Positions 14,719 to 24,342 of a DNA stretch of 64,000 bases are shown here, in pieces. How positions within the stretch are numbered: position 1 is the stretch's first letter; each line of letters opens with the position of its first letter. This DNA comes from Corynebacterium amycolatum SK46. Its GTDB lineage: Bacteria; Actinomycetota; Actinomycetes; Mycobacteriales; Mycobacteriaceae. The stretch is from assembly GCF_000173655.1 (NCBI RefSeq), contig NZ_ABZU01000004.1, positions 1 to 64,000 on the forward strand, given 5' to 3'. The notes under the pieces are model-generated. The model had not been told where the DNA came from. It ran no database searches and saw only the letters and a list, made by a program, of their open reading frames with translations. Position numbers and translations under genes: made by a program.

Positions 14719-15492
14719 CTACAGGTTATCCACCGCGTACTGAGCTTCCTCCGGAGTGAACTGCTCGCCGTATTCCGACGTCAGCTGCTCGTAAATCGCA
14801 TCCGGGGACATTGCCATCGAGTTCTGGTAGATTCGCGCCTTTTCCAGTGCGTTCTTATTCCAGTCCGCTTCGAGGTTTTCCATTGCATACTGGGCAGCCT
14901 CCGGTGAGAACTTCTCGCCATACTCCGAGGTCAGCTGGTCATAGATACCGGCCTTCGACATGTGCATACGATTTGCGTAAATCTCTGCCTTGCGGAGAGC
15001 ATTCTTGTGCTCGGTCGGAACTTTCTCATCCTGCTTTTCCTGCTTCTCTGTACCGTCCCGCTCATCGACAGCTACCCCAGGGTCCTCAGCGAAATCGGCA
15101 TTCTCAACAGAGCCAGAATCAGCCACAACTGCAGTATCCGAACCAAAGAGAGATGCAGCTTCAGAATCGCCGCCCGAATCGGCATCGCCTCCACCGGTCA
15201 AGCTGGCCGCCACAGCGAGGACCACAACAGCACCCGCGGCGATACCGCCCCATTTGAAGCAGCCACCCTTCTTCTTTTCTTTCGGCGCCGGAGGCACCTG
15301 CCCAGTTGCCGACTGACCCTGCGGGTAGGACTGTTGACCGAGCGGATCCTGCGGGTTGTGTTGGTAAGACTGCTGCCCCAGCGAGTCCTGCGAATTCTGG
15401 GACCCATACGACCCCTCGGAGACATACGCCCCCTCGGGGCCATACGGGTTCTGTGGGCTCTGCGGGTTCTGGGGGAAAGTGGAATCGGACAT
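14719..15492 (-). CDS. Membrane-anchored surface protein with two Ltp (host-cell-surface lipoprotein) repeats
   Basis: The 257-residue protein has a Gln/Asn/Ser/Pro-rich cytoplasmic N-terminus of about 90 residues with YGSQNSQDSLGQQSY-type repeats. A KEKKKGGCFKWGG segment follows, then a membrane helix (about 96-110), an acidic spacer and two C-terminal Ltp repeats. These repeats read NALRKAEIYANRMHMSKAG..YDQLTSEYGEKFSPEAAQYAMENL and, again, NALEKARIYQNSMAMSP..YEQLTSEYGEQF. Ltp domains occur on corynebacterial surface proteins and in a streptococcal prophage superinfection-exclusion lipoprotein. The cysteine precedes the helix, so this is a type II anchor and not a classical lipobox. The ATG at 15492 has an AGGAGG site eight bases upstream. 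Confidence 0.82.
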   Translation of the reverse strand: MSDSTFPQNPQSPQNPYGPEGAYVSEGSYGSQNSQDSLGQQSYQHNPQDPLGQQSYPQGQSATGQVPPAPKEKKKGGCFKWGGIAAGAVVVLAVAASLTGGGDADSGGDSEAASLFGSDTAVVADSGSVENADFAEDPGVAVDERDGTEKQEKQDEKVPTEHKNALRKAEIYANRMHMSKAGIYDQLTSEYGEKFSPEAAQYAMENLEADWNKNALEKARIYQNSMAMSPDAIYEQLTSEYGEQFTPEEAQYAVDNL

Positions 15493-15859
15493 CGTAAGAA
15501 GCCTCCTGTGTAGAAGTTGCAATGAACCAACAGCTCTCTGTCGTCAGTTGGAACTATCTCAGCAACCCCGGATTCGATTGTCCGCACTACACAAATATTT
15601 TCGATTACCAGCCTCAATCCCCGCAGACCCCCACAAAGATTTTATTTTCCACCCCACCGTCCATATAATGAGATACCAATCCCGTATAGCAAGACTGGTT
15701 TAGTTTCTACGCACACCACTACGTATCATCTGCCAGCCTTTGCTCCCGGCTTTGCGCACTGCCCACCAGCAGCTCTCGCCGCGGTCGAGTTTTCTCAAAG
15801 TACAAAGTACTCAGTACTCAACACGGTACTCAGTACTCAACACGTTTTGGACTGTCATC
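15493..15859. other. Divergent intergenic region between the Ltp gene and malE, with a tandem repeat
   Basis: These 367 bases carry the promoters of the leftward Ltp gene and the rightward malic enzyme gene. A perfect 19-base tandem repeat sits at its right edge. The region 15570-15700 looks AT-richer than its surroundings. No coding frame is convincing. Confidence 0.6.
15807..15844. repeat. Perfect tandem repeat, 2 x 19 bases, just upstream of malE
   Basis: GTACTCAGTACTCAACACG occurs at 15807-15825 and again at 15826-15844 without a mismatch. Each copy contains the palindrome AGTACT. The second copy ends 15 bases before the malE start codon, so it sits in the leader or at the promoter and may bind a regulator. 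Confidence 0.85.
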
Positions 15860-17179
15860 ATGCCTGCTGCGAATTCTTCTTCTAGCTCCTCCGACCACAC
15901 TGCGAACGCGAACTCCGCTAAGACGCCGCTTCACGCAGTACCGGAGGACACCGCCCCCACAGATCCGTCGACCATCACCGATGGGGAAATCTTCGAGGCG
16001 CACCGAGGCGGCAAGCTCCGCTCCCACTCGACCATGAAGCTCGAGACGATTCGCGACCTCTCCATCGGCTACACCCCAGGTGTTGCCCGCGTCTGTGAGG
16101 CAATCCACGAGGATCCGGCTCTGGCTCGCACCTACACCTGGACCGGCCAGAACGTCGCAGTAATCTCCGACGGCACCGCAGTGCTTGGCCTTGGCGACAT
16201 CGGCCCCAAGGCCGCACTGCCGGTGATGGAAGGAAAGGCCCAGCTCTTCGAGCAGTTCGCCGGTATCTCCGCTGTGCCAATCGTCCTGGATACCCTCGAC
16301 ACGGAGGAAATCATCAAGACGGTCAAGGCGCTGGCACCGTCGTTTGGCGGCGTGAATCTCGAAGACATCTCCGCGCCTCGCTGCTTCGAGATTGAGCAGC
16401 GTCTCGACCAAGAGCTCGACATCCCCATCTTCCACGACGACCAGCACGGCACCGCCATCGTCATCGCCGCCGGCCTAATCAACGCCTGCAAGCTGACAGG
16501 CCGCAGCTTCCAGGATCTCCGCGTAGTCATCTCCGGCGCTGGTGCTGCTGGTGTCGCTGCGACGAAGATGCTGCTGTCCGCTGGCGTGTCCGACATCGTC
16601 GTCGTCGATTCGCGCGGCATCATCCACCCAGACCGCGAACCACTGAGCGACATCAAGCAGTGGGTTGCAGGCATGACTAATCCGCGCGGCATCACCGGCT
16701 CAATCAACGATGCGCTTGTCGACGCTAACGTGTTCATCGGCGTCTCTGCCGGCCGTATCGGCGAGGATGCGATTAGCCAGATGGCCGCCGACCCGATTCT
16801 GTTCTCGCTGGCCAACCCGATTCCGGAAATCCCCATGGAAATCGCTCGCAAGTACGGCGCAGTGGTAGCCACCGGCCGCTCGGATCACCCGAACCAGATT
16901 AATAATGTGCTGGCCTTCCCAGGCCTGTTCCGTGGCGCGCTTGAGGCGGGCGCCAAGCGCATCACCGAGGCCATGAAGCTGGCTGCTACTCAGGCCATTG
17001 CAAATGTTGGCGTAGAAGACCTGAGTGCCGACCGCATTATTCCGTCGGCGCTGGACCCGCGCGTCATGCCGGCCGTGGCGAAGGCTGTCCGCGATGCTGC
17101 GTTGAGCGACCCGGCTTCCGGCGCGGTCGGGGCGCAGGACGTCACTGGCAATGGCTTTGCCGCAGCTGAAGCAAACTAA
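15860..17179 (+). CDS. malE: NAD(P)-dependent malic enzyme
   Basis: Malic enzyme decarboxylates malate to pyruvate, with formation of NAD(P)H. The 439-residue protein has the bacterial short form: a Ser/Asn-rich N-terminus of about 40 residues, the substrate domain with SIGYTPGVARVCEAI, the metal-binding region VNLEDISAPRCFEIE, PIFHDDQHGTAIV, and an NAD(P)-binding GAGAAG motif near residue 230. The ATG at 15860 (MPAANS) is chosen because the upstream frame runs through the tandem repeat. It works at the pyruvate/C4 node together with pyruvate kinase and the transcarboxylase encoded in this window. Confidence 0.93.
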   Translation: MPAANSSSSSSDHTANANSAKTPLHAVPEDTAPTDPSTITDGEIFEAHRGGKLRSHSTMKLETIRDLSIGYTPGVARVCEAIHEDPALARTYTWTGQNVAVISDGTAVLGLGDIGPKAALPVMEGKAQLFEQFAGISAVPIVLDTLDTEEIIKTVKALAPSFGGVNLEDISAPRCFEIEQRLDQELDIPIFHDDQHGTAIVIAAGLINACKLTGRSFQDLRVVISGAGAAGVAATKMLLSAGVSDIVVVDSRGIIHPDREPLSDIKQWVAGMTNPRGITGSINDALVDANVFIGVSAGRIGEDAISQMAADPILFSLANPIPEIPMEIARKYGAVVATGRSDHPNQINNVLAFPGLFRGALEAGAKRITEAMKLAATQAIANVGVEDLSADRIIPSALDPRVMPAVAKAVRDAALSDPASGAVGAQDVTGNGFAAAEAN

Positions 17180-17305
17180 ATAACCGGCGCTGACTATCCC
17201 TCGGGAAGCCTGACAAGTGTGAGGTTTTCCTGCGCCAGCCTAAGACGCAGCTGAATAGGGGTACCGAATTTAAGGTATTCCTGTGCCTGGGTAACATATT
17301 CAGAT

Positions 17306-18199
17306 ATGAAAAGACCCATCGCATTGGCGGCTGCCACGCTGACTGCGACCTTGTTCTTAGGGCTTACAGGCTGCGTCACCAATGACGAAAGCGGTAACCC
17401 CGAGGGCTGGTCGGAGATTAAGCCAGCAGCGGTCCCCGAACTGGCGAAGCAGGTCCCAGCAGATCTTCGTAAGCGCGAAGTATTGCGCATCGGCACCAAC
17501 CCAACATTCGCCCCGGCAGAGTTTAAGGATTCCGCCGGTTCCATCATCGGTTTCGACATTGACCTCATGCGGGCCATGGCCAGCGTCTTGGATTTGCGGC
17601 TGGAAATCCAAGAACAGGATTTCGCACTGATTCTGCCGGCCCTGTCGGCCGGCGCAGTTGATGTTGGCGCCTCCGGCTTCACCTCAAACGAGGAGCGCCG
17701 CAAAACCTACGACTTCGTCGACTACCTGGATACCGGTCTGCAGTGGGCACGTCGCCCCGGCAGCGACGCCAGCTCCGACAACTACTGTGGCAAAACAGTC
17801 GCCGTTCAGCGCAATACCGTCGCTGACATGGAGGACCTGCCGGTAAAGAATCAGGATTGTCTGGATCGCGGTTTGCCACCAATTAACAAGTTGGCCTACC
17901 AGGATGCTGGTACCGCAGCTACCACCGTGGTGCTGGGGCGTGCTGACGCGCTGGCAGCTGACTCACCAGTCAGCGCCTACGCGGTCAACCGCTCTGAGGG
18001 CAAACTCGAACTTGCCGGAGATATCTACGATGGTGCCCCGTTCGGCTTCGCTATTCCGAAGGATTCAGAACTCGGCCCAGTACTGCAGCAGGCGCTGCAG
18101 TACCTCATCGACAACGGCCAGTACAAGCAAATCCTGACCACATGGGGTTTGGAAGACGGTGCTTTGGAACGCGCCACTATTAACGGAGAGGAACTTTAA
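17306..18199 (+). CDS. Amino-acid ABC transporter substrate-binding lipoprotein
   Basis: The 297-residue protein has a lipoprotein signal peptide with lipobox LTGC (cysteine at residue 23) and a family 3 solute-binding fold: REVLRIGTNPTFAPAEF, GFDIDLMRAMA, and a typical C-terminal GQYKQILTTWGLEDG. Such proteins capture polar amino acids such as glutamate, glutamine, histidine or arginine. It is the first gene of a three-gene operon with permease and ATPase. The ATG at 17306 follows an AT-rich stretch (TAACATATT) without a clear ribosome-binding site, so a leaderless message is possible. Confidence 0.9.
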   Translation: MKRPIALAAATLTATLFLGLTGCVTNDESGNPEGWSEIKPAAVPELAKQVPADLRKREVLRIGTNPTFAPAEFKDSAGSIIGFDIDLMRAMASVLDLRLEIQEQDFALILPALSAGAVDVGASGFTSNEERRKTYDFVDYLDTGLQWARRPGSDASSDNYCGKTVAVQRNTVADMEDLPVKNQDCLDRGLPPINKLAYQDAGTAATTVVLGRADALAADSPVSAYAVNRSEGKLELAGDIYDGAPFGFAIPKDSELGPVLQQALQYLIDNGQYKQILTTWGLEDGALERATINGEEL

Positions 18200-19180
18200 G
18201 TGAGCGACTCATCTGCGTCTGGCGCCCGCTACGAGGCCACACAGGCGGAACTCAACGAAGAAATTAAGGCCAAACCACTGCCGCACCCGGGTCGCTGGAT
18301 TACCGCAGCCATCCTGCTGCTGCTCTTCCTGTGGTTCGTTATCGGCGCCGCCCGCAACGAGGCCTACCACTGGGATGTTTATTTCCAGTACCTGTTCGAC
18401 ACCCGAATCGCCGCTGCCGCTGGCTGGACCATTGCACTGACGGTCTTGGCCATGATCATCGGTATCGTCGGTGGTGCCATCGTCGCCGTGCTCCGCATGT
18501 CGGAAAACCCTGTGCTGTCCACGGTTTCTTGGTTCTATCTGTGGGTCTTCCGAGGAACCCCGGTCTACGTGCAGTTGGTCTTCTGGGGTCTACTCGGCAC
18601 CATTTATTCAACAATTAACCTGGGCGTGACCGAGGTTGATCTCAGCACTGTCCTGTCCAATACCTTTGTGTTGGCGTTCGTCGGTCTCGGCCTGAACGAA
18701 TCCGCATACATGGCTGAAATTGTCCGTGCCGGTATCCAGGCTGTCCCGGAGGGCCAGACCGAAGCGTCGAAGGCACTGGGTATGAGCTGGTGGCAGACTG
18801 TCCGCCGCACCATCTTGCCGCAGGCTATGCGCATCATCATCCCGCCGACGGGCAACGAGTTCATCTCCCTGCTGAAGACCACTTCGCTGGTCATCGCAGT
18901 GCCGTTTTCGCTGGAGCTCTACGGCCGCTCCACGGACATCGCCAATGCGCTGTTCCTGCCGGTGCCGATGCTGCTTGTCGCCGCCACCTGGTACTTGGTG
19001 ATCACATCGATTCTGATGGTCGGACAGTTCTACCTTGAGCGCTACTTCGCCCGCGGCGCTACCCGTCAGCTCACCGCCCGCCAGCTGGCCGCGCTTGCCG
19101 ACGCCGAAGGTGTGCCGCTTGCAAATGCTCGTGTTGTCGATAAGGACGAAGAGCACTTCTACCGAGAGGATCCGCAGTAA
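18200..19180 (+). CDS. Amino-acid ABC transporter permease
   Basis: The 326-residue membrane protein has a polar N-terminus, about five membrane segments and the HisM/GlnP-type signature for the ATPase contact, ESAYMAEIVRAGIQAVPEGQTEASKALGMS. The GTG start follows the stop codon of the binding-protein gene directly. The C-terminal 45 residues are polar and longer than usual. It forms the membrane channel of the polar amino-acid importer encoded by this operon, probably as a homodimer since only one permease gene is present. Confidence 0.92.
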   Translation: MSDSSASGARYEATQAELNEEIKAKPLPHPGRWITAAILLLLFLWFVIGAARNEAYHWDVYFQYLFDTRIAAAAGWTIALTVLAMIIGIVGGAIVAVLRMSENPVLSTVSWFYLWVFRGTPVYVQLVFWGLLGTIYSTINLGVTEVDLSTVLSNTFVLAFVGLGLNESAYMAEIVRAGIQAVPEGQTEASKALGMSWWQTVRRTILPQAMRIIIPPTGNEFISLLKTTSLVIAVPFSLELYGRSTDIANALFLPVPMLLVAATWYLVITSILMVGQFYLERYFARGATRQLTARQLAALADAEGVPLANARVVDKDEEHFYREDPQ

Positions 19181-19954
19181 ATGACTACCAAAGATTTGAT
19201 GGTTGAGGCGCAAAAGGTTCGGAAGAACTTCGGCCGTCTCGAGGTCCTCAAGGGCATCGACATGGAGGTTCCACGCGGTACAGTTACCTGCCTCATTGGT
19301 CCTTCGGGCTCCGGTAAGTCCACGCTGCTGCGCTGCATCAACCACCTGGAGAAGGTCAATGCAGGCCGTCTCTACGTCGACGGTTCCCTGATTGGCTACC
19401 GCGAAAAGAACGGCAGCCTCTACGAAATCTCCGCCGCAGAAGCGGCGCGTCAGCGTCGCGATATCGGCATGGTGTTCCAGAACTTCAACCTGTTCCCGCA
19501 CCGCACGGTGCTGGGAAATATCACTGAGGCACCAGTGCTGGTAAAGGGTGTCTCTCAGGAGCAGGCTGAAAAACGTGCCATGGAGCTGCTGGAGACTGTT
19601 GGTCTGGCGCACAAGGCCGATGCCTACCCTGTTCAGCTCTCGGGCGGCCAGCAGCAGCGTGTTGCCATTGCGCGAGCACTGGCCATGGAGCCGAAGCTAA
19701 TGCTCTTCGATGAGCCGACTTCCGCTCTTGACCCGGAGCTCGTCGGTGAGGTTCTCAACGTCATGCGTGGTCTGGCCGATAAGGGCATGACCATGGTCGT
19801 CGTGACGCACGAGATGGGCTTTGCCCGCGAAGTTGCCGACCAGGTTGTGTTCATGGCCGACGGCGTGGTCGTGGAAAAGGGCACCCCAGATGAGGTACTG
19901 GGCAACCCGAAGCACGAGCGCACCCGCAACTTCCTGTCTTCGCTGTTGAAGTAA
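19181..19954 (+). CDS. Amino-acid ABC transporter ATP-binding protein
   Basis: The 257-residue ATPase has Walker [11 protein letters not shown]-loop [11 protein letters not shown], signature [16 protein letters not shown], Walker [14 protein letters not shown] and the switch histidine in [10 protein letters not shown]. This is the HisP/GlnQ (PAAT) type. It begins immediately after the permease stop codon and ends the operon. It energises import of polar amino acids; the exact substrate cannot be read from the sequence. Confidence 0.95.
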   Translation: MTTKDLMVEAQKVRKNFGRLEVLKGIDMEVPRGTVTCLIGPSGSGKSTLLRCINHLEKVNAGRLYVDGSLIGYREKNGSLYEISAAEAARQRRDIGMVFQNFNLFPHRTVLGNITEAPVLVKGVSQEQAEKRAMELLETVGLAHKADAYPVQLSGGQQQRVAIARALAMEPKLMLFDEPTSALDPELVGEVLNVMRGLADKGMTMVVVTHEMGFAREVADQVVFMADGVVVEKGTPDEVLGNPKHERTRNFLSSLLK

Positions 19955-20003
19955 TAGCTACTGAAGTAACAGCAAGGAGAGGCTGACAGGCGGAACAGCA
20001 AGC

Positions 20004-20753
20004 CTACGCGCTAAAAGTTGCGGAGATACCGCGAATCAGGGTTACTGCCGCACCGGTGGTAGCCAGGATGACCGCGAGCTTTCGGGCTTGCACAATGGGC
20101 ACTCGTCGAGAAATGCGAGTGCCCAAAAATATACCTACAACCAGGGCGGCCAAGCACAGCGGCCAGAGGATAACCGGTGTGGTGGCGAAGACCGAGACGT
20201 CAGCGCTGAGCTCCTTGAACAGTAGAGATAGCGCGCCGGAAACAAAGAAGAGCGGTTGCAGGGTGGCCGCAAATGTCTGCGCTGGCCAACGGGAAGCCTG
20301 TGCGTAAACGGTAATGGCAGGTCCCGCGATGCCGGCCAGGGTATTCATAAAACCGCCGGCCACGCCTGAGGCAACGGCGTACTGTGGACCGTCGACACGC
20401 ATGCGCTGTGGCATAAACGATGTCACCAGCAGCGCGAGTAGCACGAGCCCGCCGACCAACACCTGGAGCGGCCCGCTGGGCGTGTTGTGAACCACCCAAG
20501 CGCCGGGGAGCGCTCCTAAGGCCATCACCGGACCAATCAGCCAGAACTTCTTCCAATCGACGTTTTCTCGCACCGAAATGGTCTGCATGACCGCATTGAC
20601 GGTGGCAAGCACGTTGATAATCAAAATTCCTGCTACGGGGCCTGCAATCAGTGAGAGGACCGGCCCTCCCAGCAGTCCGAGTCCCATACCGGCTATTCGC
20701 TGCATCAGGGCCCCGATGAAAATCGTTGCCACGATAAAGACAAAAGCCCACAC
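20004..20753 (-). CDS. TauE/SafE (TSUP) family membrane permease
   Basis: The 249-residue protein has about seven or eight membrane segments and the TSUP family features GMGLGLLGGPVLSLI near the start and GVAGGFMNTLAGIAGPAI in the middle. The family exports sulfite, sulfonates or other organic anions; the substrate here is unknown. The GTG at 20753 is preferred because GGAG lies six bases before it. The ATG at 20765 has no ribosome-binding site and sits inside the loop of a terminator hairpin. The gene lies downstream of gdhA on the same strand. Confidence 0.82.
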   Translation of the reverse strand: MWAFVFIVATIFIGALMQRIAGMGLGLLGGPVLSLIAGPVAGILIINVLATVNAVMQTISVRENVDWKKFWLIGPVMALGALPGAWVVHNTPSGPLQVLVGGLVLLALLVTSFMPQRMRVDGPQYAVASGVAGGFMNTLAGIAGPAITVYAQASRWPAQTFAATLQPLFFVSGALSLLFKELSADVSVFATTPVILWPLCLAALVVGIFLGTRISRRVPIVQARKLAVILATTGAAVTLIRGISATFSA

Positions 20754-20792
20754 TGATAACTCCATGGGAGGGAGTTTACAGCGTGGGCTTTT
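20742..20792 (-). terminator. Terminator hairpin downstream of gdhA, overlapping the start of the TSUP gene
   Basis: Arms AAAAGCCCAC and GTGGGCTTTT pair over 10 bases. The stem is extended by CTG/CAG and ACTCC/GGAGT, with a small loop. On the minus strand it ends in TTTT. It begins 60 bases after the gdhA stop. The sequence is symmetrical, so it may also act on the other strand. Confidence 0.7.
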
Positions 20793-20852
20793 GGGCTATT
20801 CGACGGGCGGGGTCGCCGGGGGAATCCGTCGTAAAGCGGAAACGTTAGCAGA

Positions 20853-22292
<1,440 letters not shown>

Positions 22293-22369
22293 TTATGTGC
22301 ACAAGGACTGGGCAACTGTTGATATTGAAGCGGACATAATTATACAACGGCATATTGCTGGGAAAACTC

Positions 22370-22386
22370 GTAGTGTTTCGCACTAC
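22370..22386. promoter_or_regulatory. Inverted repeat upstream of gdhA
   Basis: Perfect six-base arms GTAGTG and CACTAC are separated by TTTCG, about 175 bases upstream of the gdhA start codon. It is a possible operator for nitrogen control, but it does not match an AmtR site that I know. Confidence 0.3.
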
Positions 22387-22439
22387 ACCCGCTCTCCGAG
22401 CCAAGCACCGCCACTGTGACCGGTTACACTTTTCACCGA

Positions 22440-22459
22440 TTAGGTAGGAAATTACCTAA
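22440..22459. promoter_or_regulatory. Inverted repeat at the end of the small hypothetical gene, upstream of gdhA
   Basis: Perfect seven-base arms TTAGGTA (22440-22446) and TACCTAA (22453-22459) overlap the stop codon of the gene at 22452-22835 and lie about 245 bases upstream of gdhA. It resembles a DtxR box in its ends but is one base longer and differs in the centre. Confidence 0.3.
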
Positions 22460-22835
22460 ATACGGCAACATTCCAGGGATATGTCGCAACAGATTCGAGC
22501 ATTTCGTCGAACTCACGCAGCACCGGGTCCGGGGGCAATTCTGCACGCGGAGTCAGTAGCTCAGAGAGGTCCATAGCGAGTTCATTGAGAGAACCACCGT
22601 GCTGATCGAAGCTCAAGAGATAACGGAATACCTTCCTCTCCCCCAACGGCTCCTTCGGGTTCTCACGCTCCCACTGCTCCACCAACTGCGCGTCAGTATC
22701 CGCCGACGCCACCGAAACATCCACATCACTAATTCGCCCGGCGCGGTCAAACTCACTCAACTTGGTATGAAATGCCTCGGCCAGCGCCTCCGATTCGGTC
22801 GGCTTCACCAGGCAGTGAAAAACAATCTTCGACAT
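22452..22835 (-). CDS. Hypothetical cytoplasmic protein
   Basis: The 127-residue protein starts MSKIVFHCLVKPTESEALAEAFHTKL and is acidic, with no membrane segment or signal peptide. The layout (short beta-strand, helix, DVDVSVASADTDAQ strand) suggests a small alpha/beta fold such as a ferredoxin-like domain. I do not recognise the family. The start at 22835 has a GTGAAG site; the frame remains open far upstream but that part looks non-coding. It is divergent from the DUF4921 gene and upstream of gdhA on the same strand. Confidence 0.65.
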   Translation of the reverse strand: MSKIVFHCLVKPTESEALAEAFHTKLSEFDRAGRISDVDVSVASADTDAQLVEQWERENPKEPLGERKVFRYLLSFDQHGGSLNELAMDLSELLTPRAELPPDPVLREFDEMLESVATYPWNVAVFR

Positions 22836-22947
22836 AACTTCACAGGCTAAGCCACGCGAGACGGCCAGACAATAGCACCCCGTCGTCAAGCGCCTGTCCC
22901 CTGCACTGCCGCGCGCCGACCGCCAGCAAAGACGTAGTGTTGGACTT

Positions 22948-24297
22948 ATGCAGGCTTTCAGCAATCCTCTCATCACGCTTGCCGACGGCACGGTGAAGCA
23001 AGTCAATCCTTTTTCCGGCACCCAGGTGTGGACAGTCCCAGGTCGTGGCAATCGGCCATTGGGAATTAAGCACACGGATCCGCAGCCTCTGAGCGAGGAG
23101 GATTTTGGATCCCGCGACTCCTTCGGCTGGAACAACCTGCTGCAAACCCCACCGGAGAAGGCCCGTGTTGTCCTCGACGAATCGGTATTCGGCGGATATA
23201 GCACGGTGACCGGAGTACTGCCCGACCAGCTCTTCGACACCACTGCGGAGTTCCGCCGCGTGCCCAACCTGTTCGAGATCGTCTCCTATGACTATTGGTC
23301 GGAAAACTACGGCTTCGAGCCCGACCGCGAAACCCAGCAACGCATGGAGGCCTACCTCGACGACCCGAAGGGCCGCGAGCACGTTCTCAACATCATTCGC
23401 ACGCGCTACCGCGCCGCTGGACGCAGCGAAGAAGAAATCAGCGCGCTTTCCGACGAGGAATTGCTGCGCCGCGCCCCAAGCTATTTCGCCGGCGGCCACG
23501 ATGTGATTGTTGCCCGTCGCCACTTTGTCGACGGCGCTACTCACGATAACCAGCTGGCTTCTTCTGGCACATTGAGCGTTGCCGAGCACCGCGCACTTAT
23601 CGCGTTTACCGTCGAGTCGATTGCTGACCTGTACCGACGTAACCGCTACGTGCGCTATGTGGCCGCTTTCCAAAACTGGCTGAAGCCCGCAGGCGCAAGC
23701 TTCGATCACTTGCACAAGCAGCTTGTGGCCATAGATGAGCACGGCGAGCAGCTCAAGCGCGAAGTACAGGCGGTGCGCAAGAACCCGAATATCTACAACG
23801 AATATGCAGTGGACTATGCGGCCCGCCACAACCTGGTTATCGCGGAAAACGAGCACGCGGTGGCTTTCGCAGGATTCGGACACCGCTACCCGACGCTGGA
23901 GATCTTCTCGAAGTCGGATGTCTGTGAACCGTGGCTGCAAACCCGGGCTGAGATCGACGCAATGTCGGACCTGATTCACGCCTGTCATGCCGCTGCCGGC
24001 CCCACCATTCCGTGTAACGAGGAATGGCACCACCGCCCTGTCGACTTGGATGCCCGCATGCCGTGGCGCGTAATGATTAAGTGGCGCACCTCAAACTTGG
24101 CCGGCTTTGAAGGTGGCACCAAGATTTACCTGAACACCATCTCCCCATGGGATCTGCGCGACCGCGTTGTCCCGGAGATGTACCGTTTACGGGAGACTGG
24201 AAAAATCTCGGACAGCATTCACATTGCGACCGAGTGCCAGTGCCAGCCAAACTCGCTGAAGTACAACCCGCTCGTCGAAGACAGGTCGCGGCTGTAG
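22948..24297 (+). CDS. DUF4921 family protein, HIT/GalT-like nucleotidyltransferase fold
   Basis: The 449-residue protein contains GASFDHLHKQLVAI around residue 250, which has the HxHxQ-type core of the HIT/galactose-1-phosphate uridylyltransferase superfamily. A GHRYPTLEIFS segment and a C-terminal CNEEWHHRPVD and GGTKIYLNTISPWD also fit. Such proteins act on nucleoside phosphates through a histidine. The family is common in corynebacteria but its reaction is, to my knowledge, not established. The M20 amidohydrolase gene follows 45 bases later, perhaps in the same operon. Confidence 0.75.
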   Translation: MQAFSNPLITLADGTVKQVNPFSGTQVWTVPGRGNRPLGIKHTDPQPLSEEDFGSRDSFGWNNLLQTPPEKARVVLDESVFGGYSTVTGVLPDQLFDTTAEFRRVPNLFEIVSYDYWSENYGFEPDRETQQRMEAYLDDPKGREHVLNIIRTRYRAAGRSEEEISALSDEELLRRAPSYFAGGHDVIVARRHFVDGATHDNQLASSGTLSVAEHRALIAFTVESIADLYRRNRYVRYVAAFQNWLKPAGASFDHLHKQLVAIDEHGEQLKREVQAVRKNPNIYNEYAVDYAARHNLVIAENEHAVAFAGFGHRYPTLEIFSKSDVCEPWLQTRAEIDAMSDLIHACHAAAGPTIPCNEEWHHRPVDLDARMPWRVMIKWRTSNLAGFEGGTKIYLNTISPWDLRDRVVPEMYRLRETGKISDSIHIATECQCQPNSLKYNPLVEDRSRL

Positions 24298-24342
24298 TTC
24301 TCTGGCACAGAGTAGAGATAGAAGTTAGGAGTCTTAATCCAG

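Noticed and set aside
22440..22459. DtxR-like iron box TTAGGTA...TACCTAA
   Set aside because: The half-sites resemble DtxR boxes but the spacing is one base too long and the centre differs, and no iron gene is adjacent; kept only as an unassigned inverted repeat.
22452..23267. 271-codon frame including an N-terminal extension of the small hypothetical protein
   Set aside because: The extension runs through the divergent gene and its promoter region; the start at 22835 has a ribosome-binding site and begins a protein-like sequence.
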